The notes under the pieces: generated by a model | Told to the model about the DNA's origin: nothing | Databases searched by the model: none | Seen by the model: the letters and a program-made list of their open reading frames with translations, nothing else | Assembly (NCBI GenBank): GCA_031274365.1 | Contig: JAISQF010000012.1 | Location: 1-45,441, forward strand | Source: Elusimicrobiota bacterium | Lineage (GTDB): Bacteria > Elusimicrobiota > Endomicrobiia > Endomicrobiales > Endomicrobiaceae | Length of the DNA stretch: 45,441 nt | Reading direction: 5' to 3' | Position numbers and translations under genes: made by a program | Shown: positions 7,199 through 14,987 of the stretch, in pieces | How positions within the stretch are numbered: position 1 is the first letter of the stretch | Layout of the letters: every line of letters begins with the position of its first letter

Positions 7199-8071
7199 TT
7201 ATACCGTCCCCAGCTCGTCGAGTTTTCCGCCCGACCTTGTATAGAGTTTTACGCAAATTAGAGTTATGACTATCAGCATTATAGACAGCGCCGCGCCAAA
7301 AGGCCAATTATACGCTTCCTTAAATTGTCTTGATATCACATTTCCTATAATTTGATTATTGCCTCCGCCCATTAAATCCGAGACGAAAAAATATCCCAAA
7401 GCCGGAATAAAAACCATTATTGATCCCGCAAAAATTCCGGGCACGGTGAGCGGCAAAGTTATATTTCTAAACGTTTGCCAAAAACCCGCCCCCAAATCTT
7501 TTGAGGCTTCAATCAAACTATTGTCCAATTTATCTATAACGGTATATACCGGCAAAACCATAAATGGAAGCAAAGTATAAACCATACCCAGAATGACCGC
7601 CCCTCTTGTAAACATCATTTCAATCGGCGCGTCTATCAAACCGATATAAATGAGAAAATCGTTGATATAACCGTTTTTGCCAAGCAGAACTCTCCAGCTG
7701 TAAAGTCTTATCAACGAATTTGTCCAAAACGGCAGCATTAGAAAAATCATCATCAAAGTTTTCTTAAACGGCGAAGTGGAAGCCATTATATAGCCGAAAG
7801 GATAGGCTATTAAAATACACACTACCGTGGTTAAAACCGCAACGATAAGAGAGTTTGTGTATATGCCTAAAATCGTCGGGTCAAAAAGTCTTGCATAATT
7901 TCTCAAAGTAAAATGAAAAACTATATTGTGCGATTCATTTGTCGTGCAAAAACTAATTATCAAAATATAAACCAGCGGCGCGGCTATCAATAAAACAAGC
8001 CATGCCGTTACGGGAGAAATCATCGCAAAAAGAGGAACGGTTTTTTTCCTAAAAGCCGGACTGTTAAACAT
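7199..8071 (-). CDS. potB: Polyamine ABC transporter permease PotB
   Basis: Membrane partner of PotC. I choose the ATG at 8071 (290 residues), because AAGGAGG stands six bases before it; the open frame extends to 8128, but those extra 19 residues are basic and read through the end of potA. The protein opens MFNSPAFRKKTVPLFAM, has about six membrane spans starting with SPVTAWLVLLIAAPLVYILI, carries the EAA loop (EASKDLGAGFWQTFRNITLPLTVPG) and the late FVSDLMGGGNNQIIGN stretch typical of PotB. The start overlaps the potA stop by 8 bases, so potA-potB-potC form one coupled unit. Confidence 0.9.
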   Translation of the reverse strand: MFNSPAFRKKTVPLFAMISPVTAWLVLLIAAPLVYILIISFCTTNESHNIVFHFTLRNYARLFDPTILGIYTNSLIVAVLTTVVCILIAYPFGYIMASTSPFKKTLMMIFLMLPFWTNSLIRLYSWRVLLGKNGYINDFLIYIGLIDAPIEMMFTRGAVILGMVYTLLPFMVLPVYTVIDKLDNSLIEASKDLGAGFWQTFRNITLPLTVPGIFAGSIMVFIPALGYFFVSDLMGGGNNQIIGNVISRQFKEAYNWPFGAALSIMLIVITLICVKLYTRSGGKLDELGTV

Positions 8072-9266
8072 TCCCCGCCTCCTTAGTTTTAATCTCGCCG
8101 GCAAAAGCCGCAAAGTCCGCATTTTCAATTTGTTTGATAATATCGTTTGACGGCGTGTAAATCATAACGGAATCTTTTATATCCCAATAAATGTATTGAA
8201 TACTTCCAAGCGCGGGGACGGGCAAATCCACAGGAGTGTTTATTCTGACCGCCTGTCCGTTTGTGAGCATAATTATCGTCTTAATAATATTTCCAAGATA
8301 AATGTTTTCTCTAACTACACCACCTAAAGAAAATCCTTCCACCGCTTGAGAACTGCAGCGTATTTTTTCAGGACGAACGCTTACATAAACTATTTCGTTT
8401 GGATCAAACCCTTCACTTTTGCCGAGCAGATCGCCGGCTTCACAATACAAATACGCCGTTCCGCCGCGCTCTTCTTCGGCAACAGCCTCAAACAAATTTG
8501 TCTCGCCGATAAAATCAGCGATAAATTTTGTCGCGGGACGAGCGTAAATTTCTTCGGGCGTTCCCAACTGATCGACATTTCCCGCATTCATCACGGCTAT
8601 GCGGTCGCTCATTGTGAGAGCTTCCTCTTGATCGTGAGTAACATAAATAAAGGTAATGCCCAATTTTCTTTGCAGACTTTTAAGCTCTATTTGCATTTGC
8701 TTTCTTAACTTCATATCCAAAGCGCCCAAAGGCTCGTCTAAAAGTAAAACGCGGGGATTATTGATAATCGCTCGAGCTATGGCCACTCTCTGTTTTTGTC
8801 CGCCCGAAAGCTGCGACGGATACCTTTGTTCAAAACCTTCAAGACGCACCATTACGAGAGCTTTATCGACTCTGCTTTTTATTTCATTTTTTGGAACTTT
8901 TTTCATCCTTAATCCGTATGCGATATTATCGTAAATATTCATATGCGGAAATAAAGCGTAGCTTTGAAAAACGGTATTTATATTACGCTCAAACGGCTCT
9001 TTATTTTCAACATTTTCTCCCTCTATAGTGATAGTTCCGCTCGTTTGATGTTCAAAGCCCGCAATCATTCGCAATAGAGTGGTTTTTCCGCAGCCCGAAG
9101 GACCGAGTATTGAGAGAAATTCTTTTTCATAAATCGTCATATTCAAATTCTTGACCACGTGATTAGAATCGTAAAATTTATCAACTCCTATAATTTCAAC
9201 GATAGGGTTCGGCTTTTCCTCCGCAATGGAGGGAGGTTCCTTTATAGATTCCGTCTCTTTTTCCAT
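8064..9266 (-). CDS. potA: Polyamine ABC transporter ATPase PotA
   Basis: Cytoplasmic ATPase that powers polyamine import. Start set at 9266 (MEKETESIKEPP), about nine bases after a GGGGG site; an in-frame ATG at 9296 would fall inside the preceding hairpin region. 400 residues: Walker A GPSGCGKTT near 55-63, Q-loop Gln101, signature LSGGQ 153-157, Walker B LLLDEP 174-179, H-loop His211, then a C-terminal TOBE-type regulatory domain (VRPEKI near 303, then GNIIKTII). The proline- and glutamate-rich first 20 residues are an extra extension. It is the first gene of potABC and lies behind a terminator/competing-helix region (9293-9363) and the PII gene. Confidence 0.9.
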   Translation of the reverse strand: MEKETESIKEPPSIAEEKPNPIVEIIGVDKFYDSNHVVKNLNMTIYEKEFLSILGPSGCGKTTLLRMIAGFEHQTSGTITIEGENVENKEPFERNINTVFQSYALFPHMNIYDNIAYGLRMKKVPKNEIKSRVDKALVMVRLEGFEQRYPSQLSGGQKQRVAIARAIINNPRVLLLDEPLGALDMKLRKQMQIELKSLQRKLGITFIYVTHDQEEALTMSDRIAVMNAGNVDQLGTPEEIYARPATKFIADFIGETNLFEAVAEEERGGTAYLYCEAGDLLGKSEGFDPNEIVYVSVRPEKIRCSSQAVEGFSLGGVVRENIYLGNIIKTIIMLTNGQAVRINTPVDLPVPALGSIQYIYWDIKDSVMIYTPSNDIIKQIENADFAAFAGEIKTKEAGNV

Positions 9267-9292
9267 ATTATTTTTCCCCCTGATAAAAAAAA

Positions 9293-9363
9293 ACAACGAC
9301 AGTCTTAAGCGACCTCGTTGTCAACTTTATCATTTCTATTTAATTTATATTTCTAAGACTGCC
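9293..9363 (-). promoter_or_regulatory. Terminator with competing upstream helix between the PII gene and potA (possible attenuator)
   Basis: On the minus strand a 7-bp stem (acaacga/tcgttgt, + 9315-9321 and 9293-9299, 15-base loop) is followed directly by nine T, a good intrinsic terminator. The loop and first bases of its 3' arm (+ 9298-9307) are also complementary over 10 bp, with one G-U pair, to a segment just after the PII stop (+ 9354-9363). The two helices share bases and cannot both form fully, which is the layout of a terminator/antiterminator switch upstream of potA. It could equally be a plain terminator for the PII gene with a chance upstream match. Confidence 0.55.
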
Positions 9364-9382
9364 GTAAATTTTTTCATTCATA

Positions 9383-9745
9383 TTAAAGCGCTTTTTTCCC
9401 GCGCTCTCCGGTCCTTATGCGCATAGCATCGTCAACCGGCGAAACAAAAACTTTCCCGTCGCCCACTTTCCCCGACGAAATTTTTTCATGAATAATATTC
9501 AAAATTTCATTCACAACGGAATCTTCAACAATCGTCGAGGCTTGAATTTTTGGAAGTAAATTCATACCCGCAACTTTAACTCCTTTAATTTTGAAACCTT
9601 TCGGACCTCCCGACGTCAATCCGCCTTTTTGTTTTCCGCAGCCCATTACGCTTGTTACCGTAATTCCGCCGACGCTACGGCTGTTTAGAATATTCTTTAG
9701 CGCTTCAAGTTTGTCGGGGCGGATAATAATCTCCAATCTTTTCAT
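9383..9745 (-). CDS. PII-family nitrogen/energy sensor with an unusual long T-loop
   Basis: Small trimeric signal protein that binds ATP/ADP and often 2-oxoglutarate and docks on transporters or enzymes. 120 residues: N-terminal MKRLEIIIRPDKL, B-loop GKVGDGKVFV near 92-101, C-loop RIRTGERG near 109-116, and MGCGKQKGG near 34-42. The T-loop after QKG is about eight residues longer than in E. coli GlnB and has no tyrosine at the uridylylation position; it reads through GPKGFKIKGVKV to LLPKIQ. No ammonium channel gene is nearby; instead potA follows. From memory, PII proteins of the PotN type lie beside pot genes in some Firmicutes, so this may be a related polyamine-transport regulator. Calling it glnB would hide these differences. 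Confidence 0.85.
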   Translation of the reverse strand: MKRLEIIIRPDKLEALKNILNSRSVGGITVTSVMGCGKQKGGLTSGGPKGFKIKGVKVAGMNLLPKIQASTIVEDSVVNEILNIIHEKISSGKVGDGKVFVSPVDDAMRIRTGERGKKAL

Positions 9746-9786
9746 CTTATTGCCCTCCTTTTTTGAGATTTCATTAATGCGCGCTC

Positions 9787-9816
9787 CTTATATCATAATC
9801 GCATTTATTAAGTCAA
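9787..9816 (-). promoter_or_regulatory. Sigma-70-type promoter for the PII/polyamine genes
   Basis: Minus-strand TTGACT (+ 9811-9816), 18 bases, then TATAAG (+ 9787-9792) preceded by TGA, i.e. an extended -10. The predicted start near 9780 lies about 35 bases before the PII ATG, which has AAGGAGG in front. Confidence 0.6.
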
Positions 9817-9905
9817 ACAAATAAACAATATTATTCAATCAAAATTTTTACAAGACGCTATAATCTTAAAAGATATTAAAAGTTAAATTAACCGCGCAAG
9901 CGCTT

Positions 9906-10829
9906 TTATTTTGCCGGCGAAAAATATTTGTCGTAAATTAAAGAAGCGATTATCGATACAAAAATAGTAAAAAGAATTATCCCAAGCGAGATAATCGGCA
10001 AAATATGAAAATGGCGGGAGAGAAGCATTTTTAATCCGACAAAAAACAATATAACGATAACTCCGTATTTTAAGAACTTAAATTTATCCGAAAGTCCGGC
10101 CAGAACAAAATATAAAGATCTAAGACCTATTATTGCAAAAATATTGGACGTATAGACTATAAAGTCGTCGGTGGTAATGGAAAGCACGGCGGGAATTGAA
10201 TCCACGGCAAAAATTATATCGCTCATCTCAATGACAAAAACCGCGGCAAACATCGGCGTTGCGCATAAAAAATTATTTTCTCTGATAAAAAATTTCCCGC
10301 CGGCGCTCTGCGCGGAGAAACGAAAAAATTTCTTTAAAATTTTATATGCAAAATTATCCTCTATACTTTTTTCTTTTTCGCTGTGTCTTAACATTTTCAC
10401 CGCAGTCCAAATAAGTATAGCGCCAAAAACATAAACAGTCCAAGAAAAAGTGTCAATCAAACGTATGCCTATAAAAATAAAAATAAATCTCAAGATAATA
10501 GCGCCCAAAATTCCGTAAAGCAAAACTTTATGCTGATAGCGTCTCTCGATGGAAAAGTATGAGAAAATAAAAATAAAAACAAACATATTGTCGACGGAAA
10601 GAGAATATTCTATCGCATAACCCGTAAAATATTCTATGGCTTTCTCCCACCCCAAACTAAAATATATCGCAACTCCAAACAATAAAGCCGTGCTTATCAA
10701 TGCGCTCGTCATTTTCACGGCTTTCTTAAAACCCAATGCTGAGTTTTTTCTCATAACGATTAAATCTATGGACAAAGACAAAACAATGACAATCCAAAAA
10801 GCAATCCACATAATAGTTTGGACGCTCAT
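9906..10829 (-). CDS. TerC/Alx-family integral membrane protein
   Basis: Multi-span inner-membrane protein of the TerC/Alx family; characterised members export manganese or help load it onto exoenzymes, and others are linked to tellurite resistance. 307 residues with about nine hydrophobic segments. The two hallmark acidic motifs are present: YSLSVDNMFVFIFIFSYF near 76-93 and EMSDIIFAVDSIPAVL near 202-217, followed by FAIIGLRSLYF. Its ATG overlaps the stop of the upstream acetyltransferase gene by 4 bases (ATGA), so it is the last gene of a coupled run from rpmA/obgE. Exact substrate unknown. Confidence 0.85.
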   Translation of the reverse strand: MSVQTIMWIAFWIVIVLSLSIDLIVMRKNSALGFKKAVKMTSALISTALLFGVAIYFSLGWEKAIEYFTGYAIEYSLSVDNMFVFIFIFSYFSIERRYQHKVLLYGILGAIILRFIFIFIGIRLIDTFSWTVYVFGAILIWTAVKMLRHSEKEKSIEDNFAYKILKKFFRFSAQSAGGKFFIRENNFLCATPMFAAVFVIEMSDIIFAVDSIPAVLSITTDDFIVYTSNIFAIIGLRSLYFVLAGLSDKFKFLKYGVIVILFFVGLKMLLSRHFHILPIISLGIILFTIFVSIIASLIYDKYFSPAK

Positions 10830-11326
10830 ATTTTTATCTCCATTGCCATTTTATAATCGTTCATTTCATAACCGTTGCCTATATAAGCGTCTATTCTCTC
10901 CTCCACGACAAAACCCATTTTTTTATAAGCCTCGATAGAATTCAAATTAGCGCGGTTTACCGTAAGAGCAATGCGGGAAAGATTTAATTTTGCCGCCATA
11001 TTTTTTATAAATTCAACAGACTGTTTGGCGTATCCCTTTTTTCTGCTGCGCTCTTTTATATAAATTTTACTTAAAAAAAGTTCTTTATCTTTTACGGATA
11101 CGGCAAAAAATCCCTCGTAAGAATTTTCATCGTTTCTCATCAAAAAATATTGATAGTTTTCATTTTTAATTTGATTTGACACGGCATCAAAGGATTGAAA
11201 TTTTTCAAGCATATATTCAATTTGCTCGATAGAGATAATGGATGAATAATGCCGTCTCCAAATTTCGCCGGCAATTTCCACAACGGTTTCTATCAACTCT
11301 TTTGAATTTACTTTTACTATTTCCAT
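10826..11326 (-). CDS. GNAT-family N-acetyltransferase
   Basis: Acetyl-CoA-dependent acetyltransferase of the GNAT superfamily, 166 residues. The acetyl-CoA-binding signature is RSRKKGYAKQ near 94-103, preceded by the beta strand LFLSKIYI and followed by RIALTVNRANLNSIEAYKKMGF near 117-138, the standard motif A/B arrangement. The C-terminus (GNGYEMNDYKMA) resembles several small-molecule acetyltransferases. It overlaps the nitroreductase gene by 10 bases upstream and terC by 4 downstream, so all three are co-translated. Substrate cannot be read from sequence; polyamine or protein N-acetylation are both open. Confidence 0.8.
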   Translation of the reverse strand: MEIVKVNSKELIETVVEIAGEIWRRHYSSIISIEQIEYMLEKFQSFDAVSNQIKNENYQYFLMRNDENSYEGFFAVSVKDKELFLSKIYIKERSRKKGYAKQSVEFIKNMAAKLNLSRIALTVNRANLNSIEAYKKMGFVVEERIDAYIGNGYEMNDYKMAMEIKI

Positions 11327-11856
11327 AATGATATTTCATCCATAGATTTTCTTGACGTTTGATTTTGATTATTTTCTTTCGGATAACCCAATGCGATTAA
11401 ACATTCCACTTTATATGAAAGCGGCAAGTCTAAAACTTTTTTTATCGCCTTAGCGTTAAACCAACCTATATAACATGTCCCAAGCCCGAGTTCTGTCGCT
11501 TTCAAAACCAAATTTTGACAAGCTATTCCAATATCTATCAAATGATATTCCACGCCTTGCAATTTCTCGGCCAGAGAATGAGTGATAAATTCTTTCTTGC
11601 TGCAAACAACAATTATCACTGGCGCGGACGCCGCCCATTCATTAGAAACCATCATTTCGCCAAGTCCAAATTTCATTACTTCTTCTTTTGCTTTTGGGGT
11701 ATTGGCCACCACAAATATCCACGGCTGCTTATTGCAAGCCGAAGGAGCAAGTCTTGCGGCTTCTAAAATTTGTTTTATCTTTTCAACTTCGACCGGAATG
11801 TCTTTATAATCCCGAACGCTCTTTCTTTGAGCTATAATTTTATCTAAGTCTGTCAT
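11317..11856 (-). CDS. Nitroreductase-family FMN oxidoreductase
   Basis: FMN-dependent NAD(P)H oxidoreductase, probably a cytoplasmic homodimer. 179 residues with the family N-terminus (IIAQRKSVRDYKDIPVE, where RKSVR binds FMN phosphate), AARLAPSACNKQPWIFVV near 33-50 and the late LGLGTCYIGWF near 121-131, followed by the GYPKE motif. It starts 8 bases after ychF and overlaps the GNAT gene. The true substrate (quinones, nitroaromatics, flavins or dehalogenation-type chemistry) cannot be assigned. Confidence 0.85.
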   Translation of the reverse strand: MTDLDKIIAQRKSVRDYKDIPVEVEKIKQILEAARLAPSACNKQPWIFVVANTPKAKEEVMKFGLGEMMVSNEWAASAPVIIVVCSKKEFITHSLAEKLQGVEYHLIDIGIACQNLVLKATELGLGTCYIGWFNAKAIKKVLDLPLSYKVECLIALGYPKENNQNQTSRKSMDEISLWK

Positions 11857-11864
11857 AAAACCTC

Positions 11865-12956
11865 CTAAACATTAAACTTAAATTCAATAATATCTCCGTC
11901 TTTAACGACATATTCTTTTCCTTCACTTCTCAATAGTCCAGCGTCGCGAACGGCTTTTTCGTCCCCTAATTTTTTCAAATCGGAAAAATTCATAACTTCA
12001 GCGCGTATAAAACCTCTTTGAAAATCGCTGTGAATTACGCCCGCGGCCTGCGGAGCAAGACATCCTTTTTTAATAGTCCAAGCTCTGCACTCGTCTGCCC
12101 CCGCGGTAAGAAAAGTCGCAAGACCAAGCAAATCAAAACCCGTTTCTATTAAGCGGTTTAATCCCGCTTCTTTTAATCCCAAATCTTTAAGAAATTCATC
12201 TCTGTCATTTTCAGGCAATTCGGAAAGTTCGGCTTCTATTTTTGCGCAAATCGGCATCATTTGAGCGCCGTCCGCTTTTGCTTTTTCCTCGACTATTTGA
12301 GTATATTTATTTTTCATTTCAGGCAAATCGTTTTCAGAAACATTACAAGCGTATAAAACTGGTTTTGCCGTGATAAGAAAAAAATCTTTCATCATATCTT
12401 TTTCGTCGGCGCCGACTTCAAGACTGCGCGCGGGTTTTCCCAAATCCAAATGAGCTTTTACTTTCAACGCCAAATCGCGTTCAGCTAAAATTTTCTTATC
12501 GTTTAGACGAATATTTTTTCCCAATCTCTCAAGTTTTTTACCGATAGAATCCATATCCGCCAAAATCAATTCCGTGTCTATAATTTCAATATCGCTCAAA
12601 GGATTTATATCTCCCGAAACATGAGTGATGTCTTTGTCCTCAAAACATCTAACGACATGAACTATGGCGGCCGTTTCTCTGATATGAGCGAGAAATTGAT
12701 TGCCAAGCCCTTCGCCTTTGGACGCGCCTTTGACAAGTCCGGCAATATCGACAAATTCGACGGCGGCGGGAACTTTTCTTTTAGATTTATACAATTTTTC
12801 TAAAAAATCAAGCCTTGCGTCCGGAACTGCGACAACTCCGACATTTGGCTCAATTGTGCAAAACGGATAATTTGCGGCCTCCGCTCCGGCTTTTGTTATG
12901 GCGTTAAATAAAGTTGATTTTCCGACATTAGGCAAACCGATAATCCCTAATTTCAT
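11865..12956 (-). CDS. ychF: Ribosome-associated ATPase YchF (OLA1/Obg family)
   Basis: Universally conserved P-loop ATPase that binds ribosomes and modulates stress responses. 363 residues: P-loop GLPNVGKST near 7-15, switch region NYPFCTIEPNVG near 29-40, DIAGLVKGASKGEGLGN near 70-86, and in place of the canonical NKxD the family's NVSEND near 205, consistent with ATP rather than GTP preference. A C-terminal TGS domain (about 280-363) ends with VKDGDIIEFKFNV. Start is preceded by AAGGAG. It follows obgE by 12 bases, pairing two Obg-family ribosome factors with the L21/L27 genes. Confidence 0.95.
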   Translation of the reverse strand: MKLGIIGLPNVGKSTLFNAITKAGAEAANYPFCTIEPNVGVVAVPDARLDFLEKLYKSKRKVPAAVEFVDIAGLVKGASKGEGLGNQFLAHIRETAAIVHVVRCFEDKDITHVSGDINPLSDIEIIDTELILADMDSIGKKLERLGKNIRLNDKKILAERDLALKVKAHLDLGKPARSLEVGADEKDMMKDFFLITAKPVLYACNVSENDLPEMKNKYTQIVEEKAKADGAQMMPICAKIEAELSELPENDRDEFLKDLGLKEAGLNRLIETGFDLLGLATFLTAGADECRAWTIKKGCLAPQAAGVIHSDFQRGFIRAEVMNFSDLKKLGDEKAVRDAGLLRSEGKEYVVKDGDIIEFKFNV

Positions 12957-12968
12957 AGATACTCCTTT

Positions 12969-14228
12969 TTACTTCTCAAACGTAAATTCAAAATTTTTTA
13001 TTTTAATTGTGTCTCCCGTTTTTGCGCCTTTTTTTTCAAGCTCAAGCTCAAGCCCCATTTTTTTCAAAATATTTTGATAACGTCTTAAAGCCTCTTCCTC
13101 TGAAAATTTCGTCATCTCCGTTAAAGTTTCTACTTTTTCTCCGCTGACTATAAAAACTCCTTTTTCTTTCTTTATTCTAAATTCAGGCTCATAAATATAT
13201 TTTTTCACGGGAATTATTTCTATTTCTTCTTCCGGATTAATTTCTATGGGTTTGTCGAGCATCTTTACAATTTCAACAATCATTTTATCTATGCCCTCGC
13301 CGGTTATCGCGGAGATTTCCGCAATTTTTCTTAATCTCAAACGTTTTCTAAAAATTGCCGTATTTTTTTTGGAGTCGGGCAGATCCGTTTTGTTTAGGAT
13401 TATAAGAATATTTTTCTTTTTCAAATACTTTGAATACTTAACCAATTCATTATTTAGAATCTGATAATTTTTATAAGGATCTTTTCCGTCGGAGCCGCTC
13501 GCGTCTATTATATAAGCCAAAACTTTAGTTCTTCTTATATGACGTAAAAATTCAAGACCAAGCCCTTTTCCTTTATGCGCGCCTTCGATAATACCGGGGA
13601 TATCGGCGACTGTAAAATATCTGCCGTTAAAATCAACAACGCCTAAATTGGGAGCAAGAGTTGTAAACGGATAATCCGCAATTTTGGGTTTTGCCGCTGA
13701 AATTTTAGATAAAAGCGTCGATTTGCCGGCATTTGGAAATCCCACTAATCCCACATCCGCTATCAAACGAAGTTCAAGATTTATTTGCGCGCTTTCGCCT
13801 TTTTCGCCTTCTTCAGCAATACGCGGAGCGGTATGTTTTCCCGTCTTAAAAGAAGCGTTGCCTCTGCCGCCTCTGCCGCCCTTAACGATTAATATGCGCT
13901 CGCCGTCATTTTTTAAGTCGGCAAATAATGTCCCGTCCTTAAAAACAACGGTCCCGAGAGGAACTTTTATAATTAGATCCTCTCCGCTTTTACCGGTTTT
14001 ATCGTTTGGCATTCCTTTATTTCCGTCTTGAGCTTTGATTATACGTTTATAGGACAAATCAAGAAGTGTGTTTTTACGCAAGTCGCCTTCAAAATAGATA
14101 CTGCCGCCGTTGCCGCCGTTTCCGCCGTTTGGTCCGCCATACGGAACATATTTTTCTCTTCTAAAAGAAATACAGCCGCCGCCGCCGCGTCCGGCTGTAA
14201 GAAAAATTTCAGCTTTATCTATAAACAT
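12969..14228 (-). CDS. obgE: Obg GTPase (CgtA), 50S assembly factor
   Basis: GTPase needed for late 50S subunit assembly. 419 residues in the full three-domain form: glycine-rich Obg fold about 1-158 (FIDKAEIFLTAGRGGGG at the start), G domain with GFPNAGKST near 166-174, DIPGIIEGAHKGKGLG near 212-227 and NKTD near 283, and a C-terminal OCT domain about 340-419. It begins 4 bases after the rpmA stop, so the classic rplU-rpmA-obgE order is kept. Confidence 0.95.
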   Translation of the reverse strand: MFIDKAEIFLTAGRGGGGCISFRREKYVPYGGPNGGNGGNGGSIYFEGDLRKNTLLDLSYKRIIKAQDGNKGMPNDKTGKSGEDLIIKVPLGTVVFKDGTLFADLKNDGERILIVKGGRGGRGNASFKTGKHTAPRIAEEGEKGESAQINLELRLIADVGLVGFPNAGKSTLLSKISAAKPKIADYPFTTLAPNLGVVDFNGRYFTVADIPGIIEGAHKGKGLGLEFLRHIRRTKVLAYIIDASGSDGKDPYKNYQILNNELVKYSKYLKKKNILIILNKTDLPDSKKNTAIFRKRLRLRKIAEISAITGEGIDKMIVEIVKMLDKPIEINPEEEIEIIPVKKYIYEPEFRIKKEKGVFIVSGEKVETLTEMTKFSEEEALRRYQNILKKMGLELELEKKGAKTGDTIKIKNFEFTFEK

Positions 14229-14232
14229 TACT

Positions 14233-14484
14233 TTAGACTATAACGTTTACAAAACATTTATCGCCGCTTTTGCGGGTAAATTTAACCGTCCCGTTAATTT
14301 TTGCAAAAATTGTATTGTCTTTACCCATACCGACATTCAAACCGGGATGATATTTTGTTCCTCTTTGACGAACTATAATAGCTCCGGCCTGAGCTTTTTG
14401 ATCGCCGTATATTTTTACGCCTAATCTTTGACCCTGCGAATCCCTTCCGTTAGTTGACGAGCCTTGAGCTTTTACATGTGCCAT
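14233..14484 (-). CDS. rpmA: 50S ribosomal protein L27
   Basis: Peptidyl-transferase-centre protein. I choose the ATG at 14484 (83 residues, [18 protein letters not shown]), with AAGGAG eight bases upstream; the open frame from 14502 would begin inside the upstream hairpin. The N-terminus is the direct bacterial form and lacks the cleavable extension seen in Firmicutes L27. Conserved [23 protein letters not shown] and [16 protein letters not shown] are present. A hairpin with a T-tract separates it from rplU. Confidence 0.95.
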   Translation of the reverse strand: MAHVKAQGSSTNGRDSQGQRLGVKIYGDQKAQAGAIIVRQRGTKYHPGLNVGMGKDNTIFAKINGTVKFTRKSGDKCFVNVIV

Positions 14485-14500
14485 TTTATTTCTCCTTATC

Positions 14501-14537
14501 AAAAAATCCGCCGTTTCAAAAACAGCAAACGACGGAT
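14501..14537 (-). terminator. Terminator-like hairpin between rplU and rpmA
   Basis: Perfect 11-bp stem in RNA (+ 14506-14516/14527-14537, one G-U pair) with a 10-base loop and TTTTTT directly after it on the minus strand. It ends immediately before the rpmA ribosome site. It looks like an intrinsic terminator or attenuator inside the ribosomal-protein operon, so rpmA-obgE would need readthrough. Confidence 0.8.
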
Positions 14538-14559
14538 CTAATTTTTTACTTAAAATTTT

Positions 14560-14877
14560 TTAATTTGCATTAATTTTTGTAATAGACACTTCCGTTAAAT
14601 ATTGACGATGACCTTGAAGTTTTTTATAGCCCTTTTTAGGTCTTCTTTTGAAAACCAAAATTTTAGGCGCTCTTTTTTGCGCTATAACTTTTGCGGCAAC
14701 AGTCGCGCCTGATACCGTAGGCGTTCCAACCGAAGTTTTATCGCCCTTTGATATTAAAAGGACTTCGTCAAAAATTACTTCTTGGCCTATTTCCGCATCA
14801 AGTTTTTCAACAGCCAATTTTACGCCTTCTTCAACTTTATACTGCTTACCGCCTGTTTTTACAATTGCATAGTTCAT
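14560..14877 (-). CDS. rplU: 50S ribosomal protein L21
   Basis: 23S rRNA-binding 50S protein of 105 residues, standard length. Conserved features: [18 protein letters not shown] at the N-terminus, the [14 protein letters not shown] region near 40-53, and the basic C-terminal [16 protein letters not shown] near 78-93. First gene of rplU-rpmA-obgE-ychF, with a well-placed promoter at 14915-14943 and AGGAGC before the ATG. Confidence 0.95.
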   Translation of the reverse strand: MNYAIVKTGGKQYKVEEGVKLAVEKLDAEIGQEVIFDEVLLISKGDKTSVGTPTVSGATVAAKVIAQKRAPKILVFKRRPKKGYKKLQGHRQYLTEVSITKINAN

Positions 14878-14914
14878 TTATTAGCTCCTATTATTTACAT
14901 TATATATAAAGCAG

Positions 14915-14943
14915 AATTTAGCAAAATTGCCGGCCAAAGTCAA
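14915..14943 (-). promoter_or_regulatory. Sigma-70-type promoter for rplU
   Basis: Minus-strand TTGACT (+ 14938-14943), exactly 17 bases, TAAATT (+ 14915-14920). Predicted start near 14907, leaving a short leader of about 30 bases before the rplU ATG. It is the best promoter match in the window. Confidence 0.7.
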
Positions 14944-14987
14944 AATTTATTTCATCGCCGTGATTAAATAATGCGGCCGGACGCTTT

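Noticed and set aside
9746-9905. tRNA or small RNA gene in the terC-PII gap
   Set aside because: No cloverleaf or stable fold beyond a short gcgc hairpin; the stretch is explained by the PII promoter. No tRNA or rRNA gene was found in the window.
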